Shown one piece after another: positions 1 through 10,547 of a stretch of DNA of 32,686 nt; the stretch's first letter is position 1, and the number at the start of each line of letters is the position of its first letter. The notes below the pieces were generated by a model. That model did not search any database. It saw only the letters and a program-made list of their open reading frames with translations, and had not been told where the DNA came from. The translations under genes and the position numbers were made by a program. Origin of the DNA: Byssochlamys sp. IMV 00236 (Eukaryota > Ascomycota > Eurotiomycetes > Eurotiales > Thermoascaceae); assembly GCA_001931875.2 (NCBI GenBank), contig MSJH02000601.1, positions 1 through 32,686 on the forward strand, written 5' to 3'.

Positions 1-3
1 CAC

Positions 4-291
4 TTGGAGAAGAAAAGACCAAAAGGCCATTCACGGGACGTTTGCCGATATAATATTGTTAATGAACATATATTTTTACTTTGCAAATATAAGAATACCA
101 CAAGATGGAAAAAGACATTTGATGAGCAAACAAAAGAAAGAAATTCATGGCAAAAAAGAAATTTATCTTTAAATACAAGAACAAATGTTGTCAGCCAATT
201 ACATCTTGTGAATTGTCATCAACTACTACAGACTACAGATGTTATGAATCGGTGTTGTGGGCTTATTACGAGGCGTCACGCCAATATTTAA
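4..291 (+). other. Unrecognised open reading frame of about 95 codons at the window edge
   Basis: This frame starts at a TTG near the left edge and runs to TAA, so it may be the 3' part of an exon or a relic. The peptide is basic and polar, with many Lys, Arg, Asn and Thr and three Cys residues spread out in no recognisable zinc-finger spacing. I do not recognise a family. It lies next to a decayed LINE, so a transposon-derived fragment is plausible. No upstream sequence is available to test for a gene. Confidence 0.15.
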
Positions 292-559
292 GATGAATTT
301 GGCTTGTGTACGAAATAAATATTGATTCTATTTCGTCAAATGGTGTATAATCTTCTTTGATATAAACATAGAAATACGATGATCTGAAAATACAATCGTT
401 TATATTGGTAAATAAGAGCAAAAGGGGCAAAAGGGGCAAAATGGGTTGTTCTCACTGTAACAAGTGTTTATTGGCATAAAAGTCACAATAAACAAAAATT
501 ACATATGAGAAGCATTAACTTTATATCTTTTCTTTGAAACACTTTGATATTGTATGCTC
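292..559. other. Non-coding stretch left of the LINE 3' end
   Basis: AT-rich sequence without a convincing ORF. A short tandem repeat of the type gcaaaagg/ggcaaaagg/ggcaaaatgg lies at about 418-445. The LINE 3' end probably falls between here and 570, but I could not find a clear poly(A) tail or target-site duplication. Confidence 0.3.
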
Positions 560-2700
560 AGCAGCTTGAACTATTGCAGAAGGAGGAACTTGATTATATA
601 CATATCGTCAGTGAGATTGCCAGGAGGTAATGAGTATCGCACCAATGATAATAGAGGGGTCTGGTGATGAGCCCGTGAATGGTTTCGAAGGAAAATGAGA
701 GATGAAAGATCGTTCGAATGAGTCGATAGGTGACAAATGAGGGAGGAAAGTAACGGTTCCAAATTGTGAAACATAGAGGCTGTTTCTGAGGGCAACACGA
801 TATAAAATGATCAATAGAATCAATTCACCATAAAAGACACAGGCATCTTCAGGGAAATATTGAGGAAGAATCCTATACAAGGTATCTCGACATGGTATTA
901 TATTCTGAAGCAAACGATACCCTACATTGCGAACCGGATGAGCGGCGAAAAGGACAATGACAATCTAGGTAACTATTAGTTGGAGGAAGATTAAACAAGA
1001 CATACATGAATGATGAAACAGCAACAGAAGTATGGGAGACGCGACCAAAAGGAGGATCTGTAAGGGCAGCAGTATGATATGTAGGAAATTGAGAGAATTC
1101 AGACCAATTACGAGGTCTAATAGTTACAGAAACATGACTGTCCGCGCAGCAACTAACATCATGCAACTTATGGAATGATTTTGGAAAGATCAGAGAAGAA
1201 GCAAGGTCAAGGAGTAAGAGCCACAACAGGGAGAGTAAGTGTCATCATCGGATTAAACACGACGTAAGACCAATCTTAAGGCAAATTATCAACGGCAGAA
1301 AACTATAAAGAAAGAACACCGGATAATCACAAAATGCAGAGATATGAAGCTCAGGAAAGAAGAATGGAAGATGATAGTCCCATTTAGTAGCAGATGTGTT
1401 AGAAGGGGATAGGGTTGAGACATGCATAGTGGGCCAGCCAAGGCAAGATAATAGATGTACAAAAAGTACAAACAGGATTCGAAAGTAGATGGTTGGGTTG
1501 AAGCGAAGGAACTAACCATCGCACTTGAAGAGCACGTTGTTGAGTACACAGAATTGAGAGTATCAAGGCCCCACCATCGAAACGGGACAAACACATAGTA
1601 GGCTAGCTGAGACGGGAAAAGATACAGTAGAACAGAAAGCGAGAAATAGCTAACTTTTCCCTATCCAAAAATGTTAGAGGAACTGTCGTGACTCTCAAAA
1701 CATGCCAAAGCTTGGAGACGACCAGAGAGCAAATAATCATAACACGACCACGAAAAGATAATGAGCACAGGGAGTGAATTTTTCAAGAATTGGGTATCTT
1801 TAAGTGTAACTTAATCAAAAATAAATCCCTTTGAAAAACCAAAATGTATAAGGGAAAGCCAAGATAAATGCGTGGTTCAGTGGAAGCACGATCGTACCTT
1901 GTGTAGGCATCATAATACCTCAAGGGAGTTCTCCAGGTTTCATCATAAATAATGTTGAACACAGACAGCGAAAAGACTTGAGTTTCTGAGTAGTTTAAGA
2001 AGACGTCAAATGCTTGCGAGTAAAATTTCATAATGATGAAAGAGGCAATGTAGATCGGATGACGAGCCAGTTAAACAAACGACGCCGTCAGTATAGACAA
2101 GAAGCTTGATCGAGGATATAACAGGAAGCAAGAAAGCCCGAGAAAGTATGAATAACGGAAGGGAGACATTATGGAGCGAAAGAATCACATAAAAAGCCAA
2201 GTGGAACAATACCAGAGACAGAGAATCGTCTTGGTGTAAACCACGCATTTGAAGAACAGGATAAGATAGAATACTATTAATATTGATTCGCAAGCGTGTA
2301 CCAAAGAAGGGGCAACAAACAAATCTAATAAAAGAATCGAGGAAACCAATCCGAGAGATAACTTCACAAAGATAGCCATGATGAATCCTATCGTAAGCTT
2401 TCTCTTGCTCTAGCAAGAGACCGACTGCTGTAGAAGGCTTTGTGGTATAATATTTCATTAAAAGCTTTATTAATAAACCATTATCGGCGATAAAACATCA
2501 ACACATAAACCTTGTTTGAAATAGAGTGATCAACGAAGAGACAGAGGGCAAGAGACGAGAGTTTAGAGACAGGTATATATTTTGGCATTTGCATTGTTGA
2601 GCAAAATAGTTCTCCAGTTTCGAAGGTCAGAGAGATCGCCTTTCTTAGGTAGATGAAAGTCGTCATTACTAAATCAAACATCCTTAGGATGTGATCTATA
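560..2700 (-). mobile_element. Decayed, 5'-truncated non-LTR retrotransposon (LINE)
   Basis: Read on the minus strand, the right-hand end (about 2690-2570) encodes the start of a LINE reverse transcriptase, with the block LPKKGDLSDLRNWR and then LLNNANAKIYT. The next part (about 2458-2006) has the catalytic block QEKAYDR, an FFGTRL motif, a degenerate GLHQDDSLS block (normally G-x-RQGDPLSP) and YTDG where the active site should read F/Y-A-D-D. One catalytic aspartate is therefore lost. Further left, around 900-830, the C-terminal block LPQYFPEDACVF followed by a degenerate Cys/His knuckle fits the 3' part of LINE ORF2. The reading frame is broken several times. No endonuclease domain is seen upstream of 2700, which fits the usual 5' truncation of LINE insertions. 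The element is dead, and its ends are approximate. Confidence 0.8.
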
Positions 2701-3207
2701 GTTTACTGAATCATGAAAGCTATGATCTGGACTCAGCATAGTGATTTCTTTTTCATTGTCTTTTCCTCCGTAAATCAGCTTTGACTGAAATGCATGAATT
2801 ATGTTAAAACTGACCAGCACAAATAAGAATCACACTTAACATTTTAAGGTTCTCGATTCATTTGAAATAGACATGAATCTGTTAAATATTAAAAAGTGTA
2901 TATTGTGTATGAAATCCTTCAAACAGCAACTATATTCATTTTCTGATTCCTGCAGTACAGCTCTTAAAGGTGATAACTATGCTAGGCTATAATATATATT
3001 TACGTTTCTGTGTGTCTAAACCAGCCTTGAGAATCAGTAACAGTAACAGTTTCGTAAGTTTTGGTAATATAAGGGATTACATGTCTTTATAATCGATGTT
3101 GACCAAAGATGATATGGAAATAGTCTATTCATTTGAATTATCTTTTTTGTTTACATGTCCGCCCTGGCCTGTCCAATTTTCTCTCTCTCTCTTTATAAAT
3201 TATTAAA
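2701..3207. promoter_or_regulatory. Intergenic region upstream of SEN54
   Basis: No gene seen. A CT repeat (about 3178-3192) lies just upstream of the SEN54 start codon, as often seen in 5' leaders or core promoters of fungal genes. TATA-like stretches occur near 2990-3000, but none can be assigned with confidence. Confidence 0.3.
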
Positions 3208-4165
3208 ATGAACAATGAAGACGAAGAAGAAGAACTGACAGATTACACTCGACTATTAAACAAGAAAAAGTAATAAAATACATACATTGAATACCCACCA
3301 TTATTCATTCTTTAGACTCAAACGCAATCAAAAACACGAATCAACCCATGACCCTGAACGAGGTCAAGATGCCCTATTTGAATGTCTCAACATGCCTTCC
3401 ATTCTTCAAAAATCAGCTTGTCGAGGCACTCTCACTTCCACAGGATGGATCCAGATCACAGTCAACAAGGGAACTCATTTACACACGGTTGGGTTCAGTC
3501 ATCAACGTGAGACTATGCTCTATCCAGAAGAAGCTGCCTTCTTGATCTCTCGTAACGCGCTCATGGTCACTGACAAGGACAACCATCAAGTATCATTTGA
3601 AGATATGTGTATGATTATGGATCAAGATCCTTGGTTGACCCTAGACAAGTATTGGGTCTATGCGTATCTCAAACGACTAGGCTATATCGTCATGAGATCC
3701 AAACCTATCATAACCCAAGGACACATGATGGAACATACGATCAAAAGAGTAAAGGGCCCACTTGTTTGGAACTATGCGTGCCGAAATTATGGTAACTTTC
3801 TTTATGTACATGGTTCTGTTTCTTATCTTTCATTGATAGATCAGGTCTATTCTACCCTTTCTATTGTGCTACGGAACCCTTGGTACAAACCATTTGATCA
3901 CTGGTTGATGGATTGGGATGTGTATAAACCAAGACCGACCTGGAAAAAGAAAGATCCTGGTCCTCCAGACTTTCGAATCTTGGTCAACAAGTAAGTCTTT
4001 CAATTCAAAAAGGGAATAAAGCTAACCCCATTGGCCAGTGCTCGTGATCCAATGCCAACAATAGACACATTCAATGCATTGTTCTCGAGTGACACAGAGC
4101 AGATGATAGCATTGGTAGGTGACGCAGAAGGCGTTGTATTTCTCAAGACTGAAGGAACGACATAA
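3208..4165 (+). CDS. SEN54: tRNA-splicing endonuclease subunit Sen54
   Basis: Structural subunit of the heterotetrameric tRNA-splicing endonuclease (Sen2/Sen34/Sen15/Sen54), which cuts introns out of precursor tRNAs. There are three exons: 3208-3269, 3316-3990 and 4039-4165. The introns are 46 and 48 nt with GT-AG ends, and the joined frame gives 287 aa. The N-terminus is acidic (MNNEDEEEELTDYT), followed by a basic stretch. The conserved Sen54 N-terminal domain follows, with the fungal-type signature GWIQITVNKGTHLHTVG, then LYPEEAAFLI and YWVYAYLKRLGYIV. The C-terminal part (YKPFDHWLMDWDVYKP, PPDFRILV) matches the nuclease-like fold, which in Sen54 lacks catalytic residues, as expected. The start was chosen because only this ATG joins in phase to the conserved domain. 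It converges on the MATE gene with 84 bp between stop codons. Confidence 0.93.
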
Positions 4166-4249
4166 TTTATTTGGGAAATGCAAAGATGTAAATACATATT
4201 TCTAAATGTAATATAAAATGTGTGAATGAAAATAAATATATATAAAGTT

Positions 4250-5783
4250 CTAAGCGGACAAAGTATCATGGTGATATTTATCTTCATCGTGTTGAACACG
4301 GCGTTGAGCTCTCATCACTTCCACATTCCAATCAGCGGCCAAGAGATAAAGGACTTCACCAGATGAGACCAAGAAGAGAGCCAAGGTCAGTCCAGACCAG
4401 AGACCGGCGAGATCCCAATCGAGAACGAAGGTAAGACAGTATCCGATGGGGAAAGCGACTGCATAGTATGAGATGATGTTGACCCATGCAGCAAAGCCTT
4501 GACGACCCATACCACGGATGACACCACCGCAAACACCAGAGACACCGTCGGCGATTTGGAAGAGAGCAAGAAGAGGCATGGTCTTGGCAACCAAGGCAAC
4601 GACGTCTTCGTCAGAGGTGAAGAGATACCCAAAGCGATGACGGACGACGAGGAAAAAGGTCGAGTTCATACAGCCAAAGACGACAGCAAATACAAAGGCG
4701 ACCTTGGATGACAGACGTGCCTTTTGTGCATCACGTTCGCCCAGAGCGTTACCAATACGGTTCGAGGCAGCTACTGAGATACCAAAGGGAATCGTGTACG
4801 TGGCTGCAGCGGTCGTCAGAAGAATTGATTGGGAAGCAAGGTCGCGTGTGGAGAGATAACTGGCAGCAAGTGAGGAAAGCTCAAAGGCCCACCATTCGGC
4901 AGTAATCATCAAGAGAGAGGGAATAGATAGCTTGAGGAAGGGCCACCAGTCAGTCAGACACTCACGTGTCCAGCCACCCCAGGCCTCGCTGCCACGGATA
5001 AAGCGGATGTAGAGCACGATGAGAATAAGCATCAACCAGTAGCTCAGACTAGTTGCCAAGGGTGCGCCGGCAAAACCTAGCTTAAACGGTTCAAGATAGA
5101 CAAAGGAATAGTTCATCAGCAGATTCAGGGGAGACACAATCATGAGTACATAGGTCGAGGCTTGCATAATACCCTGTGCTTGCAGGTATTTCTTGATCGC
5201 TTCAAATGCAATGAACGCAGGGGCGCCTAGCATGAGGCAGCGCAAAAAGAGTCCGGATAGGTAGGCTAATTCAGGTTCTTGGTTGAGAGAGAGCAACAGC
5301 GAAGTCGCATTCCACCAGACAAAGGCAATGGGCATAAACATGAGTGCTAAAATACATAATCCTCGTTGAAGGTGAACACCAACCAACGTCTTGTCTTTAG
5401 CTCCTGTCCATGCTTGAGAACAGAGTGTATCAAGTGCAGCCGATGTGCCGGCTGCAATGCTCCAGGCTGTTACACTAGCAAACATGCTTGATAGTGCTGC
5501 TGCGGCAAGTTCAGTGGGACCCTGATGGATGTTAGCCAGTGATAGTTCACGATCTTTGTTACACACTTACCAAATGACCCAATGTAAAAATACTCGCCAT
5601 TTGTAGCGAATTTTGCATCAAATAAGTAAAGACAATGGGAAATGCATTATATAAAAGCCAGTAGACTTCCGTCTTCCATGTATTCTCTTCTTCTTTACCG
5701 CTAATCAACGGTGTACGTTCGGTGGGTGTAGACGATACCGATGAGGTGCGAGATAAACTGTCGCTGTTGTTATGTCGACTCAT
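4250..5783 (-). CDS. MATE-family multidrug/toxin extrusion transporter
   Basis: Polytopic membrane antiporter of the multidrug and toxic compound extrusion family, expected to export organic cations or metabolites using a cation gradient at the plasma or vacuolar membrane. There are two exons, 5783-5571 and 5521-4250, separated by a 49-nt GT-AG intron in phase 0. The product is 494 aa, typical of eukaryotic MATEs. The cytosolic N-terminus is Ser/Thr-rich (about residues 1-40). About twelve hydrophobic segments follow, with MATE signatures such as GHLGPTELAAAALSSMFASV, ALDTLCSQAWTGA in the first half and GVIRGMGRQGFAAWVN in the second. The substrate cannot be told from sequence. The closest characterised fungal relatives would be the yeast ERC1/YDR338C type. 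Confidence 0.93.
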
Positions 5784-5858
5784 ATAATTTAAGGATAAAA
5801 AGAAGAAAGAAAAAAAAAAAAATTTAAAAATCTTTAAAAGGTCCTGTGTGCTACACCT

Positions 5859-6473
5859 TTATTTGAATGAGTCAAGAAAACTCTGTGACCAATCAAATTC
5901 GCTTGCCTTTTGTGCGGCCAGATTTGAATCACCGTGAGTCTTTTGGATAAAGTGTTGACGAATCATTTCCAGTCTATTGATTGCCTTTTTCTTTTCTTCA
6001 CTAGACCCTGTTTTGACCCTACGAATGTCTTCACCAATGACGGGTATCGCATAGATATCGTCAATATAGGTCTGTTGCTCGATATAATTTACAATATCTT
6101 CATTATTCATGAACCCATTCCAGAATTGATCCACTTGATGTTGAAAAGATCTATATCGCATCGAATCTGGTCTTAGGTCATCGCCATCGACATGGTCTGT
6201 GTAGTCTGTGGAGTTTAAAAACAAAAGTACCTCTGCACCATCCAAGTGTTGGTTATCCAAATGATGACGATACTGGGGAAAAGGTTCTACCCCCTTTTCT
6301 TGTTCCTTTTTTTTTTCTTGTTCATTTTCTTGTCTGTTTGTACGAAATCCTTGAGTATGTCCAGACGATGATGATTGGGGTATATTATTTAATGTTTGAT
6401 CATAATGGAATGTTGTCTGCTTATTACTACTACTGCTGCTGCTTGTAGTTCCTTTTTGAATCCAAGGTTGCAT
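5859..6473 (-). CDS. Conserved-looking hypothetical protein, 204 aa
   Basis: A single-exon gene whose function I do not recognise. The N-terminal third is low complexity: a Ser run after MQPWIQKG, then a Gln/Glu/Lys-rich stretch, and is probably disordered. From about residue 75 the protein looks folded and acidic, with the segment LDGAEVLLFLNSTDYTDHV, then aromatic-rich helices around FWNGFMNNEDIVNYI and IDDIYAIPVIGEDI. It ends with Lys-rich helices (EEKKKAINRLEMIRQHFI) and a terminal SEFDWSQSFLDSF. There is no signal peptide or membrane segment. The ATG at 6473 is followed by an uninterrupted frame to TAA at 5859. It is divergent from the 143-aa gene at 6949, sharing a 475-bp intergenic region. 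The contrast between disordered and ordered parts supports a real protein. Confidence 0.7.
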   Translation of the reverse strand: MQPWIQKGTTSSSSSSNKQTTFHYDQTLNNIPQSSSSGHTQGFRTNRQENEQEKKKEQEKGVEPFPQYRHHLDNQHLDGAEVLLFLNSTDYTDHVDGDDLRPDSMRYRSFQHQVDQFWNGFMNNEDIVNYIEQQTYIDDIYAIPVIGEDIRRVKTGSSEEKKKAINRLEMIRQHFIQKTHGDSNLAAQKASEFDWSQSFLDSFK

Positions 6474-6948
6474 TTAAGAGAAAGAGAGAGAGAAAAATGA
6501 TATTGTAAGTCACTACCCTTTTTTTCATATGAATCGTGATTGGTTGATTATTAGTCAATCGCTTGAATTTTCATGTGAGGAGTTACAAAAGGTATGTAAG
6601 GGCCTTTAAGTGTGTTATCAGAACGTTTAAGAGTTGACTGAAAAAGATCAAGCCCAGTTCTATTCTTAGTTACAATTAAACTAACCGGTCAATTCTCTAA
6701 CTCCAGGCGTCTTCATATTGCGAACTGGTAAATATCGAAATCAAAGAGTGAATAGTAGGATATCTATTAATAGATCTAAGCAATCAGTGATATTCCCGAA
6801 TGGAAGTAACATTCTCTTCTTTATGAACTAAAGGCAATTCCTCCGAGGAGAAAATGAAATAGGTTATAAAAAGGCCATCGACACACTCATCCATCTATTC
6901 TCTTAATCGCTTTTTTTTTTTATATATATACTTCTCTTATTATCGATA
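6474..6948. promoter_or_regulatory. Divergent intergenic region between the 204-aa and 143-aa genes
   Basis: The region must carry promoters for both flanking genes. A consensus TATA box, TATAAAAAG, lies at 6865-6873, 76 bp upstream of the + strand start codon. It is followed by a T-rich tract and TATATATATA at about 6910-6930. I see no ORF that looks real. Confidence 0.5.
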
Positions 6949-7429
6949 ATGACTGTTACACTTCAAGCAAACAGCTTATTCGCTTCCGATGAGGAAGAGG
7001 ACACCCGAAGCTTTGCTGATATTGTCGAGTACTGGAAGGGACTCAGCAAGAATGCACCCAAGAATAAAAAAGCACTTGAAGACTTTTCTAGAAATAACCC
7101 GACACTTATCCAGCTTCCTAAAACGAATACTACTGCTCCTTGGCATATCGCTGCAGCTATGGAGATGAAGGGTAAATAAAATAATCTTCCGAAAAAGCAA
7201 GTGTTGTAACCTATCTATAGTAAACAATGTGGTGCATAAATCATCTACCAAGCCTGGTGTTGTTCCCGTGGACTTTACGGAATATTTGGAATACCATCTC
7301 AGAATGAAGAAGGAACAGGAGCAACAGATCACGGTGGATGACGTCGAAGAGTTGTTTGGACTCGCCGATGATGATGCTCCCAAGCGAAGTGGAAGCGTCA
7401 AACGATTTTTCAAAAAGATTTTTAATTAA
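6949..7429 (+). CDS. Hypothetical small acidic protein with basic C-terminal tail, 143 aa
   Basis: Two exons, 6949-7171 and 7221-7429, separated by a 49-nt GT-AG intron. The joined frame gives 143 aa. The N-terminus carries an acidic patch (DEEEDTR) followed by a helix-like region, FADIVEYWKGLSKN. The middle contains APWHIAAAMEMK and a segment rich in Lys/Glu/Gln (LRMKKEQEQQ). A second acidic stretch, VDDVEELFGLADDDAP, is followed by the basic amphipathic end GSVKRFFKKIFN, which could bind membrane or nucleic acid. There is no signal peptide. I do not recognise the family. A TATAAAAAG box 76 bp upstream and regular splicing support a genuine expressed gene. Confidence 0.75.
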
Positions 7430-7673
7430 TAAAGAATGAATGCTATTTTACTAAACAGTTCCATTACTGTATAAAGGTTATCTCACCGTGTGTATAAAGG
7501 TAAGGGACTCATTTCATTATTGAGATCGATAATCGAACAACTTGAAACGTTGAACCTTCGACTCCTGACTTGTCTCCTCGATCAAGGGTATTCATGCTAT
7601 CTTCCAATAGGAATGTCGGACAGAACCCTTTAAAAGATCAAGTAATGTCCCCCCTTCTTTTCTCTTTACTATT
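7430..7673. other. Intergenic spacer
   Basis: AT-rich sequence of about 240 bp between tandem + strand genes, with AATAAAG just after the upstream stop codon (7428-7434) as a candidate poly(A) signal. A short upstream exon of the next gene could hide here, because that gene's N-terminus is the least certain part of its model. Confidence 0.3.
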
Positions 7674-8771
7674 ATGACAGTATTTGAATACAAGGAAGGA
7701 AGAAAGGTTGTGAACGATAAGGACATTGCGTACATGTTGCCTGTAGATGGTCTCGAAGCGAATAGACTCAAAATGAACCATGGGTTGTGGAAGTAAGGGG
7801 GATATATATATGTGTGTGATCGTTTGTTAACTATATTAAAAGGTGCATTATCGGAGGGTAAGAGCATATGAGTGGACTCTGACTCTTGTTAATCCTTATC
7901 AACAGCTTATTCAAGTCGCCTATTCATGATCGGTTAGAAAAGGGTATACGTGTACTGGACATTGGATGTGGCCCTGGCTGGTGGACACTAGTAAAGCTCC
8001 TTGAGAGCATAGATAGTATATAAATAACACACATAACTTAGGATATGGCCAAACTTTATCCCAGCTCTGAATTTATTGCTATTGACATGGCCGATATCTT
8101 TATGACCCAAGATATTCCACCTAATGTAACATTCAAGCAGATGAATGCAGGTGTAGGCCTTGACTTTGAAGACGAATCTTTTGATTTTGTCTTTCAACGG
8201 TTCCTCGTCATGGGCTTCCCCACTGATCAATATCTCCTGTCTATCCAAGAGATGAAGCGTGTGTTAAAGCCTGGTGGTGCAATCGAGATACTGGAACTCA
8301 TCAATAAGTTTGAAAATGCAAGTCCTGCCTTTGATCGTTTCTGCTCATGGGGTAAAGAAACAAGAAAAAGCACATGTCTTACTGATTTGGTTTTAAAAAA
8401 AAACAGTGAATGAAGCACTGGCCACTAAAAATTTAGATGCATTCGTTGCTGAAAAGATACCAGGTTACCTCACAGATGCTGGTTATCGTGACATTCAGTT
8501 TATCGATTACAATGTGCCTATAGGTAAAAGAGAAAAAAAAAAAAAAAAAACGTCATTAGAACCAACATATTCAATAGGCCCCTGGGGTGGTCACATCGGT
8601 AAATTATATCTTGAGGTTCTCAAATTGGCTCTTCCCGCCAGCAGAGTCATGGTGGTCTCTCATACGCCTGTTACTCTCGACCAATTCAATGATAATCTCG
8701 GCCAAGTACTTTTAGACGCACATCATTTTCAAGTGTCAAATAGATATAAATTGATTTATGCTATAAAATAA
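7674..8771 (+). CDS. SAM-dependent methyltransferase (class I Rossmann fold)
   Basis: Six exons: 7674-7792, 7843-7857, 7906-7990, 8042-8351, 8407-8523 and 8578-8771. All introns are GT-AG and the join gives 279 aa. The N-terminal segment EGRKVVNDKDIAYMLP with LEANRLKMNHGLWK is the usual lead-in of fungal UbiE/LaeA-like methyltransferases. Motif I (VLDIGCGPGWW) binds S-adenosylmethionine. It is followed by FIAIDMAD (motif II acidic residue), FEDESFDFVFQRFLV and RVLKPGGAIEILEL (motif III). The C-terminus includes GPWGGHIGKLYLEV. The methyl acceptor is unknown. No membrane segment is seen. Exon 2 is a 15-nt microexon needed to keep the frame. The start at 7674 is the likely one, but a further 5' exon cannot be excluded. 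The next gene starts 56 bp after the stop. Confidence 0.88.
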
Positions 8772-8827
8772 GAGTCACAAATAAAACTTCTCTTTTTTTT
8801 TTTTTCTTTTCTTCTTTTATTATAAAA
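8772..8827 (+). promoter_or_regulatory. 56-bp spacer serving as terminator and promoter
   Basis: The spacer between the methyltransferase stop and the eIF2B alpha start contains AATAAA (8780-8785), a candidate poly(A) signal. It is followed by a long T/C tract (about 8786-8818) and TATAAAAATG at the start codon. The 3' end of one gene and the promoter or leader of the next must share or overlap this stretch. Confidence 0.55.
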
Positions 8828-10088
8828 ATGTCCTATGATGTCGTTTCAGCGTTTCATACTTCATTAAATGACACAGTAAAAACAAGAGAAAAAAAAAACA
8901 AATACATGACAACAATCTAAAGCAAAACGTATGTAGGATTTGTCTACACCAGTGGCTGTATTCAAGTCCCTGACAGATTTTGTTCAATGCAGTACAGGTA
9001 TGTTTTAGTGGTTTCATGTAGAACTTATCATAACATTCTACAAATAGCACCTACCATGTCTGAATTTATGCAAACATTAGAAAGAGCAGCACAATCCCTT
9101 CGTGAATCAGCACAGAAAATAGATCGACCCCAAACTCAACATAAAGCATACATTGCTGTATTGGCAGGTGTTGACTTGTTTATGCGATTTGTCAACAGAA
9201 GCTCTCATGACTTTTCGGTAAAGAACAAGCTATCATATATATATATATATGCATATCTGATCCCCTCAGTTTAGCTTTCCAAAGAAGCAGGTAGTTTTGA
9301 AGATTTCAAGGAGACGTTATTATCAAGAGCTTCTTTAATTTTGGAAAAGGCGTCCTCGGCAAGAGAACGAGTGGCGAGTATTGGTGCACAATTTGTTCAT
9401 GATGATGCGGTTATTTTAGTACAAGGATACTCTCGTGTGATCATGAGCTTGCTCTATCATGCTGCTAATCTTCAAAATAAGCGATTCAAGGTATATGTAA
9501 CAGAAGGAAGACCAGAGAGTGATGGGTAAAGAAAGAAGAAAAAAAAAGCCATTCGAATACAATTAACAGTCATAGTATCCAAGCGGCTGCTGCTTTGAAA
9601 AAGGCAGGTATTCCCTGTCGAGCTGTGTTGGATTCTGCAGTAGGATATATTATGGATAAAGTAGATATGGTGTTTGTAGGAGCTGAAGGTGTAGTTGAGA
9701 ATGGTGGCATTGTGAATAAGGTAAGATATTTATATATAGACATACTTAAAGCACAAGGGCTAATGTTTCTTAGATTGGTACTTTTCAAATTGCACTTGTA
9801 GCCAAAGCACTAGGAAAACCAGTATATGCAGTAGCCGAAAGTTATAAATTCGTTCGTGTGTATCCTTTGAGCCAATACGATCTTCCATCAGAAACACCAG
9901 AGATTGTGACATTTACGTCCAGAAGAAAGTCATTTACTGCATCCAGTGACGCTGTACAAGAACTTGCTACATCCAACCCTTCTGTTGACTACACACCACC
10001 TCAATACCTTACCTTGTTGCTGACAGACCTTGGCGTCTTGACACCTTCAGGTGTGAGTGATGAATTGATCAAGTTGACACTTGCATAA
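8828..10088 (+). CDS. GCN3: Translation initiation factor eIF2B subunit alpha (GCN3)
   Basis: Regulatory subunit of eIF2B, the guanine-nucleotide exchange factor for eIF2. It senses phosphorylated eIF2 alpha in the integrated stress / general amino-acid control response. Six exons: 8828-8875, 8937-8997, 9048-9217, 9275-9525, 9576-9720 and 9774-10088. The product is 329 aa, slightly longer than the usual ~305. Family marks in order are [101 protein letters not shown] and [17 protein letters not shown]. These are the Rossmann-like core of the eIF2B alpha/beta/delta family. The C-terminus [20 protein letters not shown] is typical of alpha. The start is supported by phase and by the short N-terminal helix [13 protein letters not shown]. 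Confidence 0.95.
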
Positions 10089-10547
10089 ATTACCCAATAA
10101 AAAAAAAAGAAATACTGAGAGTATAGAGAAAGATACAACACGAAAATTTGCCGGATATGTATCAGAGGATCAAGCACTGGGATCATTTATCACTTGCTTT
10201 ATTTTCATAGTGCTTGAGTCTCCTTTTGTCCTGTATTCAATTCTACGCTTTTTTAAAAGAAGAGAACAAGGTGCATGAGTATGCCTATGAAAGAGATTTT
10301 TCATAACATTGCTTTACTCTTTTCACTCATTGTAAAACTTCTACTGTATTTTTATTAATTATTGACATTAATTTTATAAAATGTTGTCATAAAATAAAAA
10401 AATTATTTGCGTAAAAAGACGACAAAGAAAAATATGTTTGAATAAAACGACATCATGTCAAAAGAGAGAGAGAGAAAGATAATGAGTATATGTAGAAAAA
10501 AGAGAGAAACATATGTTAGTATTAGAGCATATATCCTAATATTAGTC
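10089..10547. other. Intergenic region after eIF2B alpha
   Basis: AT-rich sequence with an A-run after the stop codon (10095-10112) and AATAAA motifs at about 10393 and 10440. There is a short GA repeat near 10464-10474. I see no credible coding region. Confidence 0.4.

Noticed and set aside
4499..4905. Open + strand frames opposite the MATE gene
   Set aside because: They are antisense shadows of the conserved transporter exon and show no domain or splice support.
6976..7413. 145-codon minus-strand frame
   Set aside because: It lies opposite the two-exon 143-aa gene, reads through its intron, and has Ser/Cys/Phe-rich composition typical of an antisense frame.
10081..10278. 65-codon + strand frame after eIF2B alpha
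   Set aside because: It begins inside the eIF2B alpha stop region and crosses an A-run. The composition looks like 3' UTR; no family is recognised.
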